Of a stretch of 64,000 bases of DNA, positions 26,834 to 36,168 are shown in pieces. The position numbers and the translations under genes were made by a program. Numbering within the stretch: position 1 is the stretch's first letter; the number at the start of each line of letters is the position of its first letter. Origin of the DNA: Hyphomonadaceae bacterium (GTDB lineage Bacteria > Pseudomonadota > Alphaproteobacteria > Caulobacterales > Hyphomonadaceae); the NCBI GenBank assembly GCA_016714495.1, contig JADKDU010000013.1:1-64000 (forward strand). Direction: 5' to 3'. The notes under the pieces were generated by a model that saw only the letters and a program-made list of their open reading frames with translations, searched no databases and had not been told where the DNA came from.

Positions 26834-27559
26834 ATGACGAAAATCACCACAGCGATGCTGCTGGCGGCCGGGCTCGGCACGCGCATGAAGCCGCTCACCG
26901 ACACGCGCCCCAAGCCGTTGATCGAAGTCGGCGGTCGCACGCTGGCCGACCGCGTGCTCGACAAGCTGGTCGCACAGGGCGTCACCCGCGCCGTGGTCAA
27001 CGTCCACTATCTCGCCGAGCAGATGATTGCGCACCTTAAGACACGCAAAGACATAGAGATCGTGATCTCCGACGAACGCGCCGTGCTGCTCGAAACTGGC
27101 GGCGGCGTGATTCAGGCGCTGCCCCTGCTCGGCGATGACCCGTTTTTCGTCATCAACACTGATGTCACCTGGGCGACGCCCGGCGATGCGACCTTCCTCA
27201 AAATGGCCGAAGCCTACGACCCGAACGAGATGGACGCCCTGCTCCTGCTCGCGGACATGGGCGCCACGCTCGGCTTCAAAGGTCCGGGCGACTTCTTCCT
27301 CGGCCATGACGGCCATGTGCAGCGCCGCGGCGACAAGTCCTCCGCGCCTTACGTCTTCGCTGGCGCCCACATCACGCATGCCGGCGTCCTCCGCGACTAC
27401 GAGGTCAAGCCTTTCTCCGCCAACATCTACTGGAACGCGATGGGCCGCGCCGGACGTCTCTACGGCACGGTGATGTCCCCCTTCTGGATGCACGTCGGCG
27501 ATCCCGCCGGAAGAGAGGAGGCGGAAGCGCGCCTCAATACGATGGGGCCTGGAAGCTGA
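26834..27559 (+). CDS. murU: N-acetylmuramate alpha-1-phosphate uridylyltransferase MurU
   Basis: Start at ATG 26834 (MTKITTAMLLAAGLGTRM). The nucleotidyltransferase signature LAAGLGTRMKPLTDTRPKPL covers UTP binding and the catalytic Lys. FFVINTDVTW gives the metal-binding Asp. It makes UDP-MurNAc from the AmgK product. 241 residues, normal. Its stop codon overlaps the region where the addB reading frame must begin. Confidence 0.92.
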   Translation: MTKITTAMLLAAGLGTRMKPLTDTRPKPLIEVGGRTLADRVLDKLVAQGVTRAVVNVHYLAEQMIAHLKTRKDIEIVISDERAVLLETGGGVIQALPLLGDDPFFVINTDVTWATPGDATFLKMAEAYDPNEMDALLLLADMGATLGFKGPGDFFLGHDGHVQRRGDKSSAPYVFAGAHITHAGVLRDYEVKPFSANIYWNAMGRAGRLYGTVMSPFWMHVGDPAGREEAEARLNTMGPGS

Positions 27560-30500
27560 CGCGCAAGCCTGCACTCGGGGGGATATTCGCGGAAGGCTCG
27601 CCCAAAGTCTTCTCCCTCCCCGGCTCGTCCTTCTTCCTCGACGAACTCGCGCGTGGCCTGATCGACGCCGCCAACGCTCGCGAACATCCTGAAGCCCTCG
27701 CCGAGGCACTCATCTTCACGCCCAACCAGCGCGCCGCCCGCGAACTCGCGCTCGCGCTCTATCGCGCCGTGGGCGGCACGCTGCTCACCCCTGAAATCCG
27801 CCCCCTGGGCGATATTGAGGAGGAAGGCGGCCTTTCCGCCTTCGGCCCCGACGCGCTCGACCTGCCGCCCGCCCTGTCATCTGCCCGTCGCCGCGGCGCG
27901 CTCGCGAAACTGATCCAGGCCTGGCGCCGCGCGCAGGAGGCCGAACCGCTCCCGCCCTCATCGCTCCTCGCCGCCGCCGACGAACTCGCCGCGCTGATGG
28001 ATCAGGCGGCCCTCGCGGGCGGCGTTGACTGGGACAAGCTCAAGGATCTTTCCGGCGAACTCGCCCCCAATCTCGCCGAACACTGGCAAGTCTCCGCCGA
28101 TTTCCTCGACATCGTCATGCACGCCTGGCCCGCCTTCCTGAAAGAGGAAGGCCTCATCGACGCGCAGACCCGCCGCCTCGCCGCCGCCGAAGCCCTCAAG
28201 ACGCGCTGGCGCAATCAGAACCCCGACCACCCCGTCATCATCGCCGGCTCCACCGGCACGGGCGCCGCAACGCGCATCCTGATGGACGCTGTGCTGAAAC
28301 TCCCGCGCGGTCTCATCGTCCTTCCCGGCCTCGACCCGGATCTCACGCCCAAGGGCTGGACAGCCGTCGGCGACGCCGCCAGCCATCCACAACACGCTTT
28401 CGGCGAAACGCTAAAATGGCTCCGCCTCAAACCCGCCGACGTCCACCCCTGGCCCAACAGCGAAGAGACGCCCCGCGAAACAGCGCGCCGCCGCCTCCTC
28501 AACGAAGCCCTCGCCCCCGCCACCGAAACGCGCGACTGGACCGAACGCCTCGCCCACCTCGCGGCGCCCGCAAGCCCCCACGATCTCGTCACGCAAGCCC
28601 TCGGCGGCCTCTGCCTCATCGAGGCGGAAGACGAAAGCGAGGAAGCCCTCCTCGCCGCCCTCCTCCTGCGCGAGACCCTGGAAACCACCGACAAGACCGT
28701 CGCCCTCGTCACGCCGGAAGCGCAACTCGCCCGCCGTGTCGCCGCCATCCTCGAGCGCTGGAGCCTCGACATCGCGCCGTCCTCTGGCGCGCCGCTCACA
28801 CGTTGCCAGATCGGCGCATTCCTCCTCATGCTCTGCCGCTGGGTCCGCGACCCTGGCCACCCGGTCCACCTGCTCGCCATGCTCAAGCACCCGTTCGCCA
28901 ACATCGGCCGCACACCCGAACAGCTGCACAAGCTCGTCAGCGAGACAGAACGCTACGCGCTGCGCGGGCCCCGCCGCCACACCACGCTCGAAGACCTCGC
29001 CGATCGTCTCGAAAATCCCCGCAACGACAACGAGCATGAGGAGCGCCGAAAAAAGCCCCGCCCGCATTGCGCCCAGCTCATCCGCGAGATTGACAGGCTG
29101 CACCATCCCGCCCGCGCCGCTTTTCACGACGACCAGATCGACGGCAAGACGGCCGCCGAAGCCATCGCCCGTCTCGCCGAAGCCATCGCGGGCGGCGCGC
29201 ACATCTGGTCGGGCAAGCCCGGCGCACAGGCCGCCCAGTTCATCACGCAGATGGGCGAACTTTCGACCGCCATGGGCGAAATCGACGCCGCCGACTTTGC
29301 CGACTTCGCCGAGACCGTCATGCAGCGCATGATCGCCGCGCCCGACGCAGCGGAACATCCACGCATCGCCATCTGGGGTCCGCTCGAAGCGCGCCTGCAA
29401 CGCCGCGATCGCGTCATCCTCGCCAGCCTCAACGAAGGCGCCTGGCCCAAGCCCGCCGCCGCCGACGCCTTCCTCAACCGCACGCTGCGCAAGAAGCTGG
29501 GCCTGCCCGATCCCGACGAACGCATCGGCCTCTCCGCGCACGACTTCGCGCAAATGGCCAATGCGCCTGAAGTCATCCTCCTGCGCGCCAAGCGCGTCGA
29601 CGACAAGCCCGCTGTCGCCTCGCGTTGGCTCTGGCGCTTGCGCACGCTCGCTGCCGGCGGCCTCGGCGGCCGCGACGCCGCCGAAACGGCGCTGAAGCCG
29701 AAGGAAGGCGCAGATCCGCTCGTCTGGGCCAAGGCCCTGCGCCACATAGCCGATGTGAAGCCGGCCAAAACGCCCATGCCCACGCCGCCCGTCGACAAGC
29801 GCCGCCTCGACAAATTCTCGCCCAGCCGCGTCGTCACGCTCATCCGCGATCCTTACGCCGACTACGCCCGCCGCATCCTCAGGCTCGAACCCCTGCGCCG
29901 TGTCGGTGAGGACATCGACGCCCGCGAACGCGGCACCGCCGTCCACCTCGCCGTTGAGACATTCGAGGAGAAGGACAATGAGCGCGCAATCGACGAACTC
30001 ATCACCACCAGCCTCAAAGACGCGGGCGCTCCTCCCGAACTGATCGAACTCGAAAAGCCCCTCTGGCTCCGCGCCGGACAGGCCTATCTGCGCTGGTCCG
30101 CCCAGCGCGCGCACCGCCGCATCGACTTCGCCACTGAAAAGAAGGCCGGCATCACCTTCATGTCGTCGCTCGAGCCCGTGACGCTCGAAGCCACCGCGGA
30201 CCGCGTTGAAAAACTCTCCGACGGCACGCTCGCCATCGTCGACTTCAAGACCGGCCAGCCGAAAACCGCCCCGCAGGTCGAACGCGGCCTTGAGCCCCAG
30301 CTCGCGCTCGAAGCCGCCATCGCCGCGCAAACCCCCTTCGGCCATATTGGCCCGGCGCCCACCTCCGAGCTGATCTATTTCCAGATGGCGCTCAGCGCGA
30401 AGACGACAAGCGAGAAGAACGGCCAGCCGCTCGAATTCGAGAACGGCGTCACCATGCAGGTCGCCGACGCCGCGCTCGAAGGCCTGAAGCAGCTCATCGA

Positions 30501-30627
30501 ACACTACGCCAATCCGGCCCAGCCCTATTACTCCAAGCCGCGCGTCGAATTCGCCTGGTCCGTCTCCGATTACGACAATCTCGCCCGCCGCGCCGAATGG
30601 ACCACGGATGAAGGAGGTGATGAATGA
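27556..30627 (+). CDS. addB: AddB, subunit of AddAB helicase-nuclease
   Basis: Partner of AddA in processing double-strand breaks for RecA. The frame carries the AddB-type N-terminus KVFSLPGSSFFLDELARGLI from about 27602, then TPNQRAAREL and TPEIRPLGDIEEEG. The C-terminal RecB-type nuclease has YADYARRIL, GTAVHLAVE and LAIVDFKTGQPKT. The problem is the start: no ATG, GTG or TTG lies in frame upstream of GTG 27769, which would lose the conserved N-terminus. A CTG at 27556, overlapping the murU stop, is in frame. Either an unusual start or a small sequence error in the GGGGGG run at 27577-27582. The end overlaps addA by four bases. Confidence 0.88.
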   Translation: MTRKPALGGIFAEGSPKVFSLPGSSFFLDELARGLIDAANAREHPEALAEALIFTPNQRAARELALALYRAVGGTLLTPEIRPLGDIEEEGGLSAFGPDALDLPPALSSARRRGALAKLIQAWRRAQEAEPLPPSSLLAAADELAALMDQAALAGGVDWDKLKDLSGELAPNLAEHWQVSADFLDIVMHAWPAFLKEEGLIDAQTRRLAAAEALKTRWRNQNPDHPVIIAGSTGTGAATRILMDAVLKLPRGLIVLPGLDPDLTPKGWTAVGDAASHPQHAFGETLKWLRLKPADVHPWPNSEETPRETARRRLLNEALAPATETRDWTERLAHLAAPASPHDLVTQALGGLCLIEAEDESEEALLAALLLRETLETTDKTVALVTPEAQLARRVAAILERWSLDIAPSSGAPLTRCQIGAFLLMLCRWVRDPGHPVHLLAMLKHPFANIGRTPEQLHKLVSETERYALRGPRRHTTLEDLADRLENPRNDNEHEERRKKPRPHCAQLIREIDRLHHPARAAFHDDQIDGKTAAEAIARLAEAIAGGAHIWSGKPGAQAAQFITQMGELSTAMGEIDAADFADFAETVMQRMIAAPDAAEHPRIAIWGPLEARLQRRDRVILASLNEGAWPKPAAADAFLNRTLRKKLGLPDPDERIGLSAHDFAQMANAPEVILLRAKRVDDKPAVASRWLWRLRTLAAGGLGGRDAAETALKPKEGADPLVWAKALRHIADVKPAKTPMPTPPVDKRRLDKFSPSRVVTLIRDPYADYARRILRLEPLRRVGEDIDARERGTAVHLAVETFEEKDNERAIDELITTSLKDAGAPPELIELEKPLWLRAGQAYLRWSAQRAHRRIDFATEKKAGITFMSSLEPVTLEATADRVEKLSDGTLAIVDFKTGQPKTAPQVERGLEPQLALEAAIAAQTPFGHIGPAPTSELIYFQMALSAKTTSEKNGQPLEFENGVTMQVADAALEGLKQLIEHYANPAQPYYSKPRVEFAWSVSDYDNLARRAEWTTDEGGDE

Positions 30628-33600
30628 CGCCTCCTGATCACGAATGGCCCGAATACGCCGCAGCCTCGGAAGGCCAACGCCTCGCCGCGCTGCCCGATCA
30701 CTCCGCCTGGGTCGAGGCCAATGCCGGCTCAGGCAAGACGAAAGTCCTGATCGACCGCGTCGCGCGCCTCCTGCTGAAACGCGTCGAACCCGACTCCATT
30801 CTTTGCGTCACCTACACCAAAGCCGCCGCCAGCGAGATGCAGTCCCGCCTGTTCGAACGCCTCGGCGGCTGGTGCGTCATGGCCGAAGACCAGCTTCGCC
30901 AGAAATTGTCCGACCTAGAAAACCGCCCGCTCGAAGACTACGGCCATGACGACATCGGCCGCGCCCGCGAACTCTTCGCGAAGGCGCTCGAGACGCCCGG
31001 CGGCCTGCGCATCGAGACAATCCACGCCTTCTCCGGCCGCGTCCTGCGCCGCTTCCCGCTTGAGGCCGGCATTGCCCCCGGCTTCTCCGAACTCGACGAC
31101 GATGACGCCGCCGACATCTGGGACGCATCCTTCCGGGCCATGGGCCGCCGTGTCGTGCGCGGCGACGCCGCTCTCGTCGAAGCCGCCCGCTACGCCGCCG
31201 AGGCCGGCGGCGGCAAGGGCTTCGAAGCCGTGCGCTCCCTCCTCCCGCGTCGCGCCGCCATCCAGCGCTATATCACCGAGGCTGGCGGGATGGACGACGC
31301 CGTCGAACGCCTCGCCCGCGAGATCGGCGCCCCAGCTCTTAGCGCAGCCGAACTACTCGAGAAAGCGATGGGCGAAGACCTCCCGCGCAAGGCGCTGAAA
31401 GACCTCCTCGGCGCGCTCCCGACCGCAAAAAAATCCGACGTCGAACTCGCATCTACACTTGCGACTGTCCTCGCCGCTGCCCCCGCCGCAGAGCGCTTCG
31501 CCGCCTACGCCGCCCTCGCCTTCACCAAGTCAGGCGACGAGCGCAAGTCCAATCCCTACACGGCCGAAGCCCTCAAGGCCGCGCCCGCCGTCGCCCTCTT
31601 CTTCCAGATCAAGGAGATCCCGCAAGGCAGCGAGATCCACCGCATCTACGCCATCGCCGAAGCCCTCAACGCTGCGCGCCTGTTCGAACGCTCCGCCGCG
31701 CTCCTCCGCCTCGCCGACGTCCTGTTCAACGAATTCGACACCCGCAAGCGCGCCCGGGCCGGCCTCGATTTCGACGACCTGATCGAAACCACCAGCCGCC
31801 TGCTCACCCGCCGCCACGCCGCCGAATGGGTGCTGTGGAAGCTCGACGGCGGCATCTCCCATATCCTGCTCGACGAAGCGCAGGATACGAGCCCCGCCCA
31901 GTGGAAAATCCTCAAGGCGCTCACCGACGACATCTTCTCCGGCCACGGCGCCGTGCGCGAAGAACGACGCACGCTGTTCGTCGTCGGCGACCAGAAGCAG
32001 TCGATCTACTCTTTCCAGGGCGCCGACCCGGAACACTTTATCTTCGAGAAGCAGACATTCGAAACCAATGCTCGCACCGCGAAGCTCGACTACGAACTCC
32101 CAGACCTCGCCATGTCCTTCCGCTCCGCGTCGGAAGTCCTCAGCTATGTTGACGCGGTCTTCGATACCGACGTCTTCGCCCCCGACGCTCCCTTCACCCT
32201 CCTGCCGCCCGCAGCCACAGACCTGCTCCGCCACACGCCCTTCCGCCGAAACGAGGCAGGCTCGGTCGAACTCTGGCCATTGGAACTAAAGCCCGTCGTC
32301 GAGCCCGCCGAACCGTGGACTGCTCCCAAGGGCCAGGAATCCGCCGCCAGCCCGAAAGCCAAACTCGCCGCCCGGATCGCAAAGTTCATCCGCCGCGAAA
32401 TCGACAGCGGCGCCGCCGTCTGGGAAAAGAACCAGCAACGTCCCGCCAGGCCCGGCGACTTCCTCATCCTCGTGCGCGGCCGCACCGGCGGCCTCTTCGA
32501 CGGCATCCTTCAAGCCCTCAAGCGCGAGAACATCCCCGTCGCCGGCGCCGACCGCATCCACCTGCTCGATTCGCTCGCCGTGCAGGATTTGCTCAATCTC
32601 ATCCGCTTCGCGCTCTGCCCAGAAGACGATCTCGCCATCGCCGAAGTCCTCAAGGGTCCATTTGGCGGCCTCAATGACGATGAACTCTTCGCCATCGCCA
32701 ATCCGCGCACCGGCCGCCTCTGGCCGGCCGTGCAGGCCGCCAACATCCCCGTTGCGGCCTTCCTGGAAAACGTCCTCGAACGCCGTCACCAGCCGCCCTT
32801 CGAATTCCTTACCCACGCCCTCGAACGCGGCCATGGCCTGCCGCGCCCCGGCTGGGAGCTGATCCTCTCCCGCTTCGGCGGCCCCGCGCGCGAACCCGTC
32901 ACCGCCCTTATCGACCGCGCCGCCGCCTTCGACGCGGGCGAAGCCCCTAGCCTCCAGATGTTCCTCGACGCCGTCGAACGCCGCGGCGGCGAAGTGAGGC
33001 GCGAACTCTCCGGCCCCCAGGACGAAGTTCGCGTCATGACCGTCCACGGCGCCAAGGGCCTCGAAGCCCCCATCGTCATCCTGCCCGACACCTGCTCGAC
33101 CCATCGCACCGATCGCGACGGCGTCTTCATGACCGAAGCCGGCGCGCCCATCTGGGCCGGCCCCAAGACCAATGACATCGAACTCAGCGCCAGGCTTCGC
33201 GCCATCGCCGAAGCCCGTGCGCTACGCGAACACCGCCGCCTGCTCTACGTCGCTCTCACCCGCGCGCAGGATCGCCTCATCATCTGCGGCGCCTTCTCCG
33301 GCCACCCAAAGGGCGCCGGGCATGCCGACACCTCCTGGTACACGCTCGCGCTAGGAGCGATGACCCGCCTCGCCCAAACCGGTCGCGTTGCCGAGATAGA
33401 TGACGCAGACCGCACCATTCACCGCTTTGGCGCCGCGCCCGAACTCCTGATCCCCGCCATCGTCACTGCGAAGCACGTAACGCCGCTGCCCGCCTGGCTC
33501 ACCCGCCCGATCACGCTGGAATTCAAGGGCCGCATCCTCTCGCCCTCGCGCCTCACCGCCGCCAGCGAACCACCCGTCATCTCCCCCTTCGGCGCCGGCC

Positions 33601-34109
33601 GCTCCGAGCGCCTGCGCCGCGGCAGCCTCATCCACCTCCTCTTCGAAGTCCTGCCCGAACTCCCCCGCGCCTCCCGCCGCAAGACCGCCGAGGCTTTCCT
33701 CAAGAAGCAGCCCGACCTTTCCCCCGCCCAGCGCAAGGAAATGCTCGAAGCCGCAATGGGTGTGCTGGAGGACAAGGAGTTCGCGACCGTCTTCGCCCCC
33801 GGCGGGCGCTCGGAAGCCCCCGTCATCGGCAGGATTGGCGACAACACCATCAGTGGCCGCGTCGACCGCCTCGTGATCACGACAACCGAAATCCTGATCG
33901 TCGACTACAAGACCGACCGCCCCTCTCCCCCCACGGTTGAGGGCGTGGGCGAGGCCTATATCGCCCAGATGGCCGCCTACCGCGCCGTTCTGGCGCAACG
34001 CTGGCCAAACCGTACCATTCGGTGCCTGCTGGTCTGGACAGATGGGCCCAGACTCATGGAAATACCCCCCTCCGCCCTCGATCGAGCGCTCAGGGCCATT
34101 CAGCCGTGA
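30624..34109 (+). CDS. addA: AddA, UvrD-type helicase-nuclease subunit
   Basis: An 1161-residue ATP-dependent 3'-5' helicase with nuclease domain. Motif I VEANAGSGKTKVLIDR (about residue 30), Ia CVTYTKAAASEM, II LLDEAQDTSPAQW, III VVGDQKQSIYSFQGADP, V VMTVHGAKGLEAPIVIL, VI LLYVALTRAQDRL. The C-terminal RecB nuclease motif GRVDRLVI...ILIVDYKTDRP has the catalytic Asp and Lys. Length and order are as in alphaproteobacterial AddA. Start overlaps the addB stop (ATGA), indicating translational coupling. Confidence 0.96.
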   Translation: MTPPDHEWPEYAAASEGQRLAALPDHSAWVEANAGSGKTKVLIDRVARLLLKRVEPDSILCVTYTKAAASEMQSRLFERLGGWCVMAEDQLRQKLSDLENRPLEDYGHDDIGRARELFAKALETPGGLRIETIHAFSGRVLRRFPLEAGIAPGFSELDDDDAADIWDASFRAMGRRVVRGDAALVEAARYAAEAGGGKGFEAVRSLLPRRAAIQRYITEAGGMDDAVERLAREIGAPALSAAELLEKAMGEDLPRKALKDLLGALPTAKKSDVELASTLATVLAAAPAAERFAAYAALAFTKSGDERKSNPYTAEALKAAPAVALFFQIKEIPQGSEIHRIYAIAEALNAARLFERSAALLRLADVLFNEFDTRKRARAGLDFDDLIETTSRLLTRRHAAEWVLWKLDGGISHILLDEAQDTSPAQWKILKALTDDIFSGHGAVREERRTLFVVGDQKQSIYSFQGADPEHFIFEKQTFETNARTAKLDYELPDLAMSFRSASEVLSYVDAVFDTDVFAPDAPFTLLPPAATDLLRHTPFRRNEAGSVELWPLELKPVVEPAEPWTAPKGQESAASPKAKLAARIAKFIRREIDSGAAVWEKNQQRPARPGDFLILVRGRTGGLFDGILQALKRENIPVAGADRIHLLDSLAVQDLLNLIRFALCPEDDLAIAEVLKGPFGGLNDDELFAIANPRTGRLWPAVQAANIPVAAFLENVLERRHQPPFEFLTHALERGHGLPRPGWELILSRFGGPAREPVTALIDRAAAFDAGEAPSLQMFLDAVERRGGEVRRELSGPQDEVRVMTVHGAKGLEAPIVILPDTCSTHRTDRDGVFMTEAGAPIWAGPKTNDIELSARLRAIAEARALREHRRLLYVALTRAQDRLIICGAFSGHPKGAGHADTSWYTLALGAMTRLAQTGRVAEIDDADRTIHRFGAAPELLIPAIVTAKHVTPLPAWLTRPITLEFKGRILSPSRLTAASEPPVISPFGAGRSERLRRGSLIHLLFEVLPELPRASRRKTAEAFLKKQPDLSPAQRKEMLEAAMGVLEDKEFATVFAPGGRSEAPVIGRIGDNTISGRVDRLVITTTEILIVDYKTDRPSPPTVEGVGEAYIAQMAAYRAVLAQRWPNRTIRCLLVWTDGPRLMEIPPSALDRALRAIQP

Positions 34110-34191
34110 ACCGTCCGTTTAGCGGCGCTCTGTTGATGTGGGACCGGGCCTCCCCACCTAAGGGGCCACAGTTTCAAAAGGGAATCTCCCC

Positions 34192-34524
34192 ATGCCCGTA
34201 GCGATCATCTCCGACGACAGCTTCGACAGCGAAGTCCTCGCCGCCAACAAGCCCGTCATCGTTGATTTCTGGGCCGAGTGGTGCGGACCCTGCAAACAGG
34301 TCTCGGCCCATTTCGAAGCCCTCGCCGACGAACTCGGCGACAAGGTGAAAGTCGTGAAGCTCAACATCGACGACAACCCGCTCACCTCTGGCCGGTTTGG
34401 CGTGCGCGGCCTGCCCACCTTCATGATCTTTCAGGACGGCAAGGTCACCGCCACGCACCTTGGAGCGATGAGCAAATCGCGCATGGTCGAGTGGCTCAAG
34501 GAATCGACGCCCTCCGTGGCGTAA
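34192..34524 (+). CDS. trxA: thioredoxin (CGPC)
   Basis: A 110-residue cytoplasmic dithiol reductase. The active site is WAEWCGPCKQ (about residue 32), with the cis-Pro in RGLPTFMIFQDG. It follows addA by 82 bases, an order found in many alphaproteobacteria, and is followed after 19 bases by a second thioredoxin with a changed active site. Confidence 0.95.
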   Translation: MPVAIISDDSFDSEVLAANKPVIVDFWAEWCGPCKQVSAHFEALADELGDKVKVVKLNIDDNPLTSGRFGVRGLPTFMIFQDGKVTATHLGAMSKSRMVEWLKESTPSVA

Positions 34525-34543
34525 GAGGAACAAAGGAACGCAT

Positions 34544-34876
34544 ATGGCCCTCGCAGAAGTCACCGACGACAATTTCGAAGCCGAAGTCATACAGGCGACG
34601 GGTCCCGTCGTGGTCGATCTGTGGGCCGAATGGTGCGGCTCGTGCAAGCAGATGATGCCCGCCTACGAACAGCTCGCCGGCGAGCTCGAGGGCAAGGCCA
34701 AGCTGGTGAAGTTCAACGCCGACGAGAACCCGATGACCCCGGGCCAGTTCGGCGTGCGCGGTCTTCCCACGCTGCTCATCTTCGAGAACGGCAAACTCCT
34801 CTCGATGAAGACCGGCGCGATGACCAAGACGAAACTCGCCGAGTGGATCAAGGAAACCGCCCCGTCTGTCGCTTGA
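34544..34876 (+). CDS. second thioredoxin, CGSC active site
   Basis: Also 110 residues and clearly a tandem duplicate of the preceding gene: same VTDDNFEAEV start, RGLPTLLIFENGK cis-Pro region and KTKLAEWIKE...PSVA ending. The active site reads WAEWCGSCKQM. Replacing Pro by Ser between the cysteines usually lowers the reducing power of thioredoxins, so the two copies probably differ in role. It ends 25 bases before a strong terminator. Confidence 0.92.
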   Translation: MALAEVTDDNFEAEVIQATGPVVVDLWAEWCGSCKQMMPAYEQLAGELEGKAKLVKFNADENPMTPGQFGVRGLPTLLIFENGKLLSMKTGAMTKTKLAEWIKETAPSVA

Positions 34877-34901
34877 TCGCCGTGACATCTTTCAAAACAA
34901 A

Positions 34902-34927
34902 GGCCCGCTGGAAACAGCGGGCCTTTT
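34902..34927 (+). terminator. Rho-independent terminator of trx operon
   Basis: A 9-bp GC-rich stem (GGCCCGCTG/CAGCGGGCC) with a GAAA tetraloop, followed by TTTT. It closes the tsaE-to-thioredoxin operon. Confidence 0.88.
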
Positions 34928-34946
34928 GCTTGCAGACCGGAAAACG

Positions 34947-35618
34947 ATGAAACCGCGCGAAATCATCGCCACAGCGAAAGCCCCCGGCGGCGTCGAGCTT
35001 CGCCTTGTCCGGCACGACAACGACCACATCATCATGATCGACAGCAACGAGCTGATGAGCAGCCGCCTCGGCGGCTCTGAAGAAGCGCTCGCGACCCTGT
35101 CATGCGACCGCCTGCGCGAGCGTACGAAACCCCACCTTCTCATCGGCGGCTATGGCATGGGCTTCACCCTGCGCGCCGCCCTCGCGCGCCTCGGCCCTCA
35201 AGCCAAAATCACGGTCGCCGAACTCGTCCCCGAAATCATCGACTGGGCGCGCGGTCCTATGTCAGCGCTCACCGCCGGCTGCCTCGACGATCCGCGCGTC
35301 CGCCTCATAACAGGCGACGTCGCCGCCGACATCGCCGCCTCAGCCAAAAGCTACGACGCCATTCTTCTCGACGTCGACAACGGCCCATCCGGCCTCACCA
35401 GCGCCGCGAACGATGGCCTCTATTCAATGAAAGGCCTCGCCCGCGCGAAGACCGCCCTCAAACCCGGCGGCGTTCTCGCCATCTGGTCCGCCGCCCCTGA
35501 CGACGCCTTCACCCGCCGCCTCGACAAGGCCGGCTTCAAGGCCGAAGCCGTCACCGTCCGCGCCCGCAGCAACGGCAAAGGCCCCCGACACACCATCTGG
35601 TTCGCAACCGCGCGCTAA
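34947..35618 (+). CDS. spermidine-synthase-like SAM methyltransferase
   Basis: A 223-residue protein starting MKPREIIATAKAPGG with GGAAAA seven bases upstream. SAM/dcSAM-binding motif I is HLLIGGYGMGFTLRAAL, the acidic residue following is VAELVPEIIDWAR, and DAILLDVDNGP is the catalytic-strand motif shared with spermidine synthases. The usual polyamine-binding N-terminal beta domain is only partly present. The family is often annotated as spermidine synthase, but the substrate is unproven. It sits after the operon terminator and converges with a VOC gene, overlapping by four bases. Confidence 0.8.
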   Translation: MKPREIIATAKAPGGVELRLVRHDNDHIIMIDSNELMSSRLGGSEEALATLSCDRLRERTKPHLLIGGYGMGFTLRAALARLGPQAKITVAELVPEIIDWARGPMSALTAGCLDDPRVRLITGDVAADIAASAKSYDAILLDVDNGPSGLTSAANDGLYSMKGLARAKTALKPGGVLAIWSAAPDDAFTRRLDKAGFKAEAVTVRARSNGKGPRHTIWFATAR

Positions 35619-36088
35619 CCTCGCCGCGCCGCCTCGATCTTGGCGACGTCTATCTTCCCCATGTCCATCATCGCCACGAATGCGCGCCTGGCTTCCTCGC
35701 CGCCGGCGGCCATCGCCTCAGTCAGCACGCGCGGCGTGATCTGCCAGTTGAGACCCCACTTGTCCTTGCACCAGCCGCACGCGCTTTCCTGCCCGCCATT
35801 ACCAACAATGGCGTTCCAGTAGCGATCGGTCTCCGCCTGGTCCTCGGTGGCGATCTGGAAGGAGAAGGCCTCGCTCTGCTTGAACACCGGCCCGCCATTG
35901 AGCCCGATGCAGGGTATCCCGCACACCGTGAAGCCGACCGTCAGCACATCGCCCTTCTTGCCCGAGGGATAATCCTCGGGCGCACGATGCACGGCGCCCA
36001 CTGAACTGTCGGGAAACACCTCGGCATAAAAGCGCGCCGCCGCCTCGGCGTCCTTGTCATACCAAATGCAGATTGTGTTCTTGTTCAT
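35615..36088 (-). CDS. VOC/PhnB-type glyoxalase-fold protein
   Basis: A 157-residue protein from ATG 36088. Family signature: CIWYDKDAEAAARFYAEVFPDSSVG, CGIPCIGLNGGPVFKQSEAFSF, TDRYWNAIVGNGGQESACGWCKDKWGLNWQITP in pieces, and the ending MMDMGKIDVAKIEAA. These match the 3-dmu-9_3-mt group (once called 3-demethylubiquinone methyltransferase), which in fact has a glyoxalase fold and unknown substrate. Confidence 0.88.
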   Translation of the reverse strand: MNKNTICIWYDKDAEAAARFYAEVFPDSSVGAVHRAPEDYPSGKKGDVLTVGFTVCGIPCIGLNGGPVFKQSEAFSFQIATEDQAETDRYWNAIVGNGGQESACGWCKDKWGLNWQITPRVLTEAMAAGGEEARRAFVAMMDMGKIDVAKIEAARRG

Positions 36089-36168
36089 GGCTGCTTCCTT
36101 CCTGATCTCAAAATCGGAAAACCATCGGCATGATCGACGATTCCTCGAACCGTCGCCTGCCGCAACCT

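Noticed and set aside
28411..30504. 697-codon minus-strand frame opposite addB
   Set aside because: Antisense shadow. The addB frame carries recognisable nuclease motifs and this one has none.
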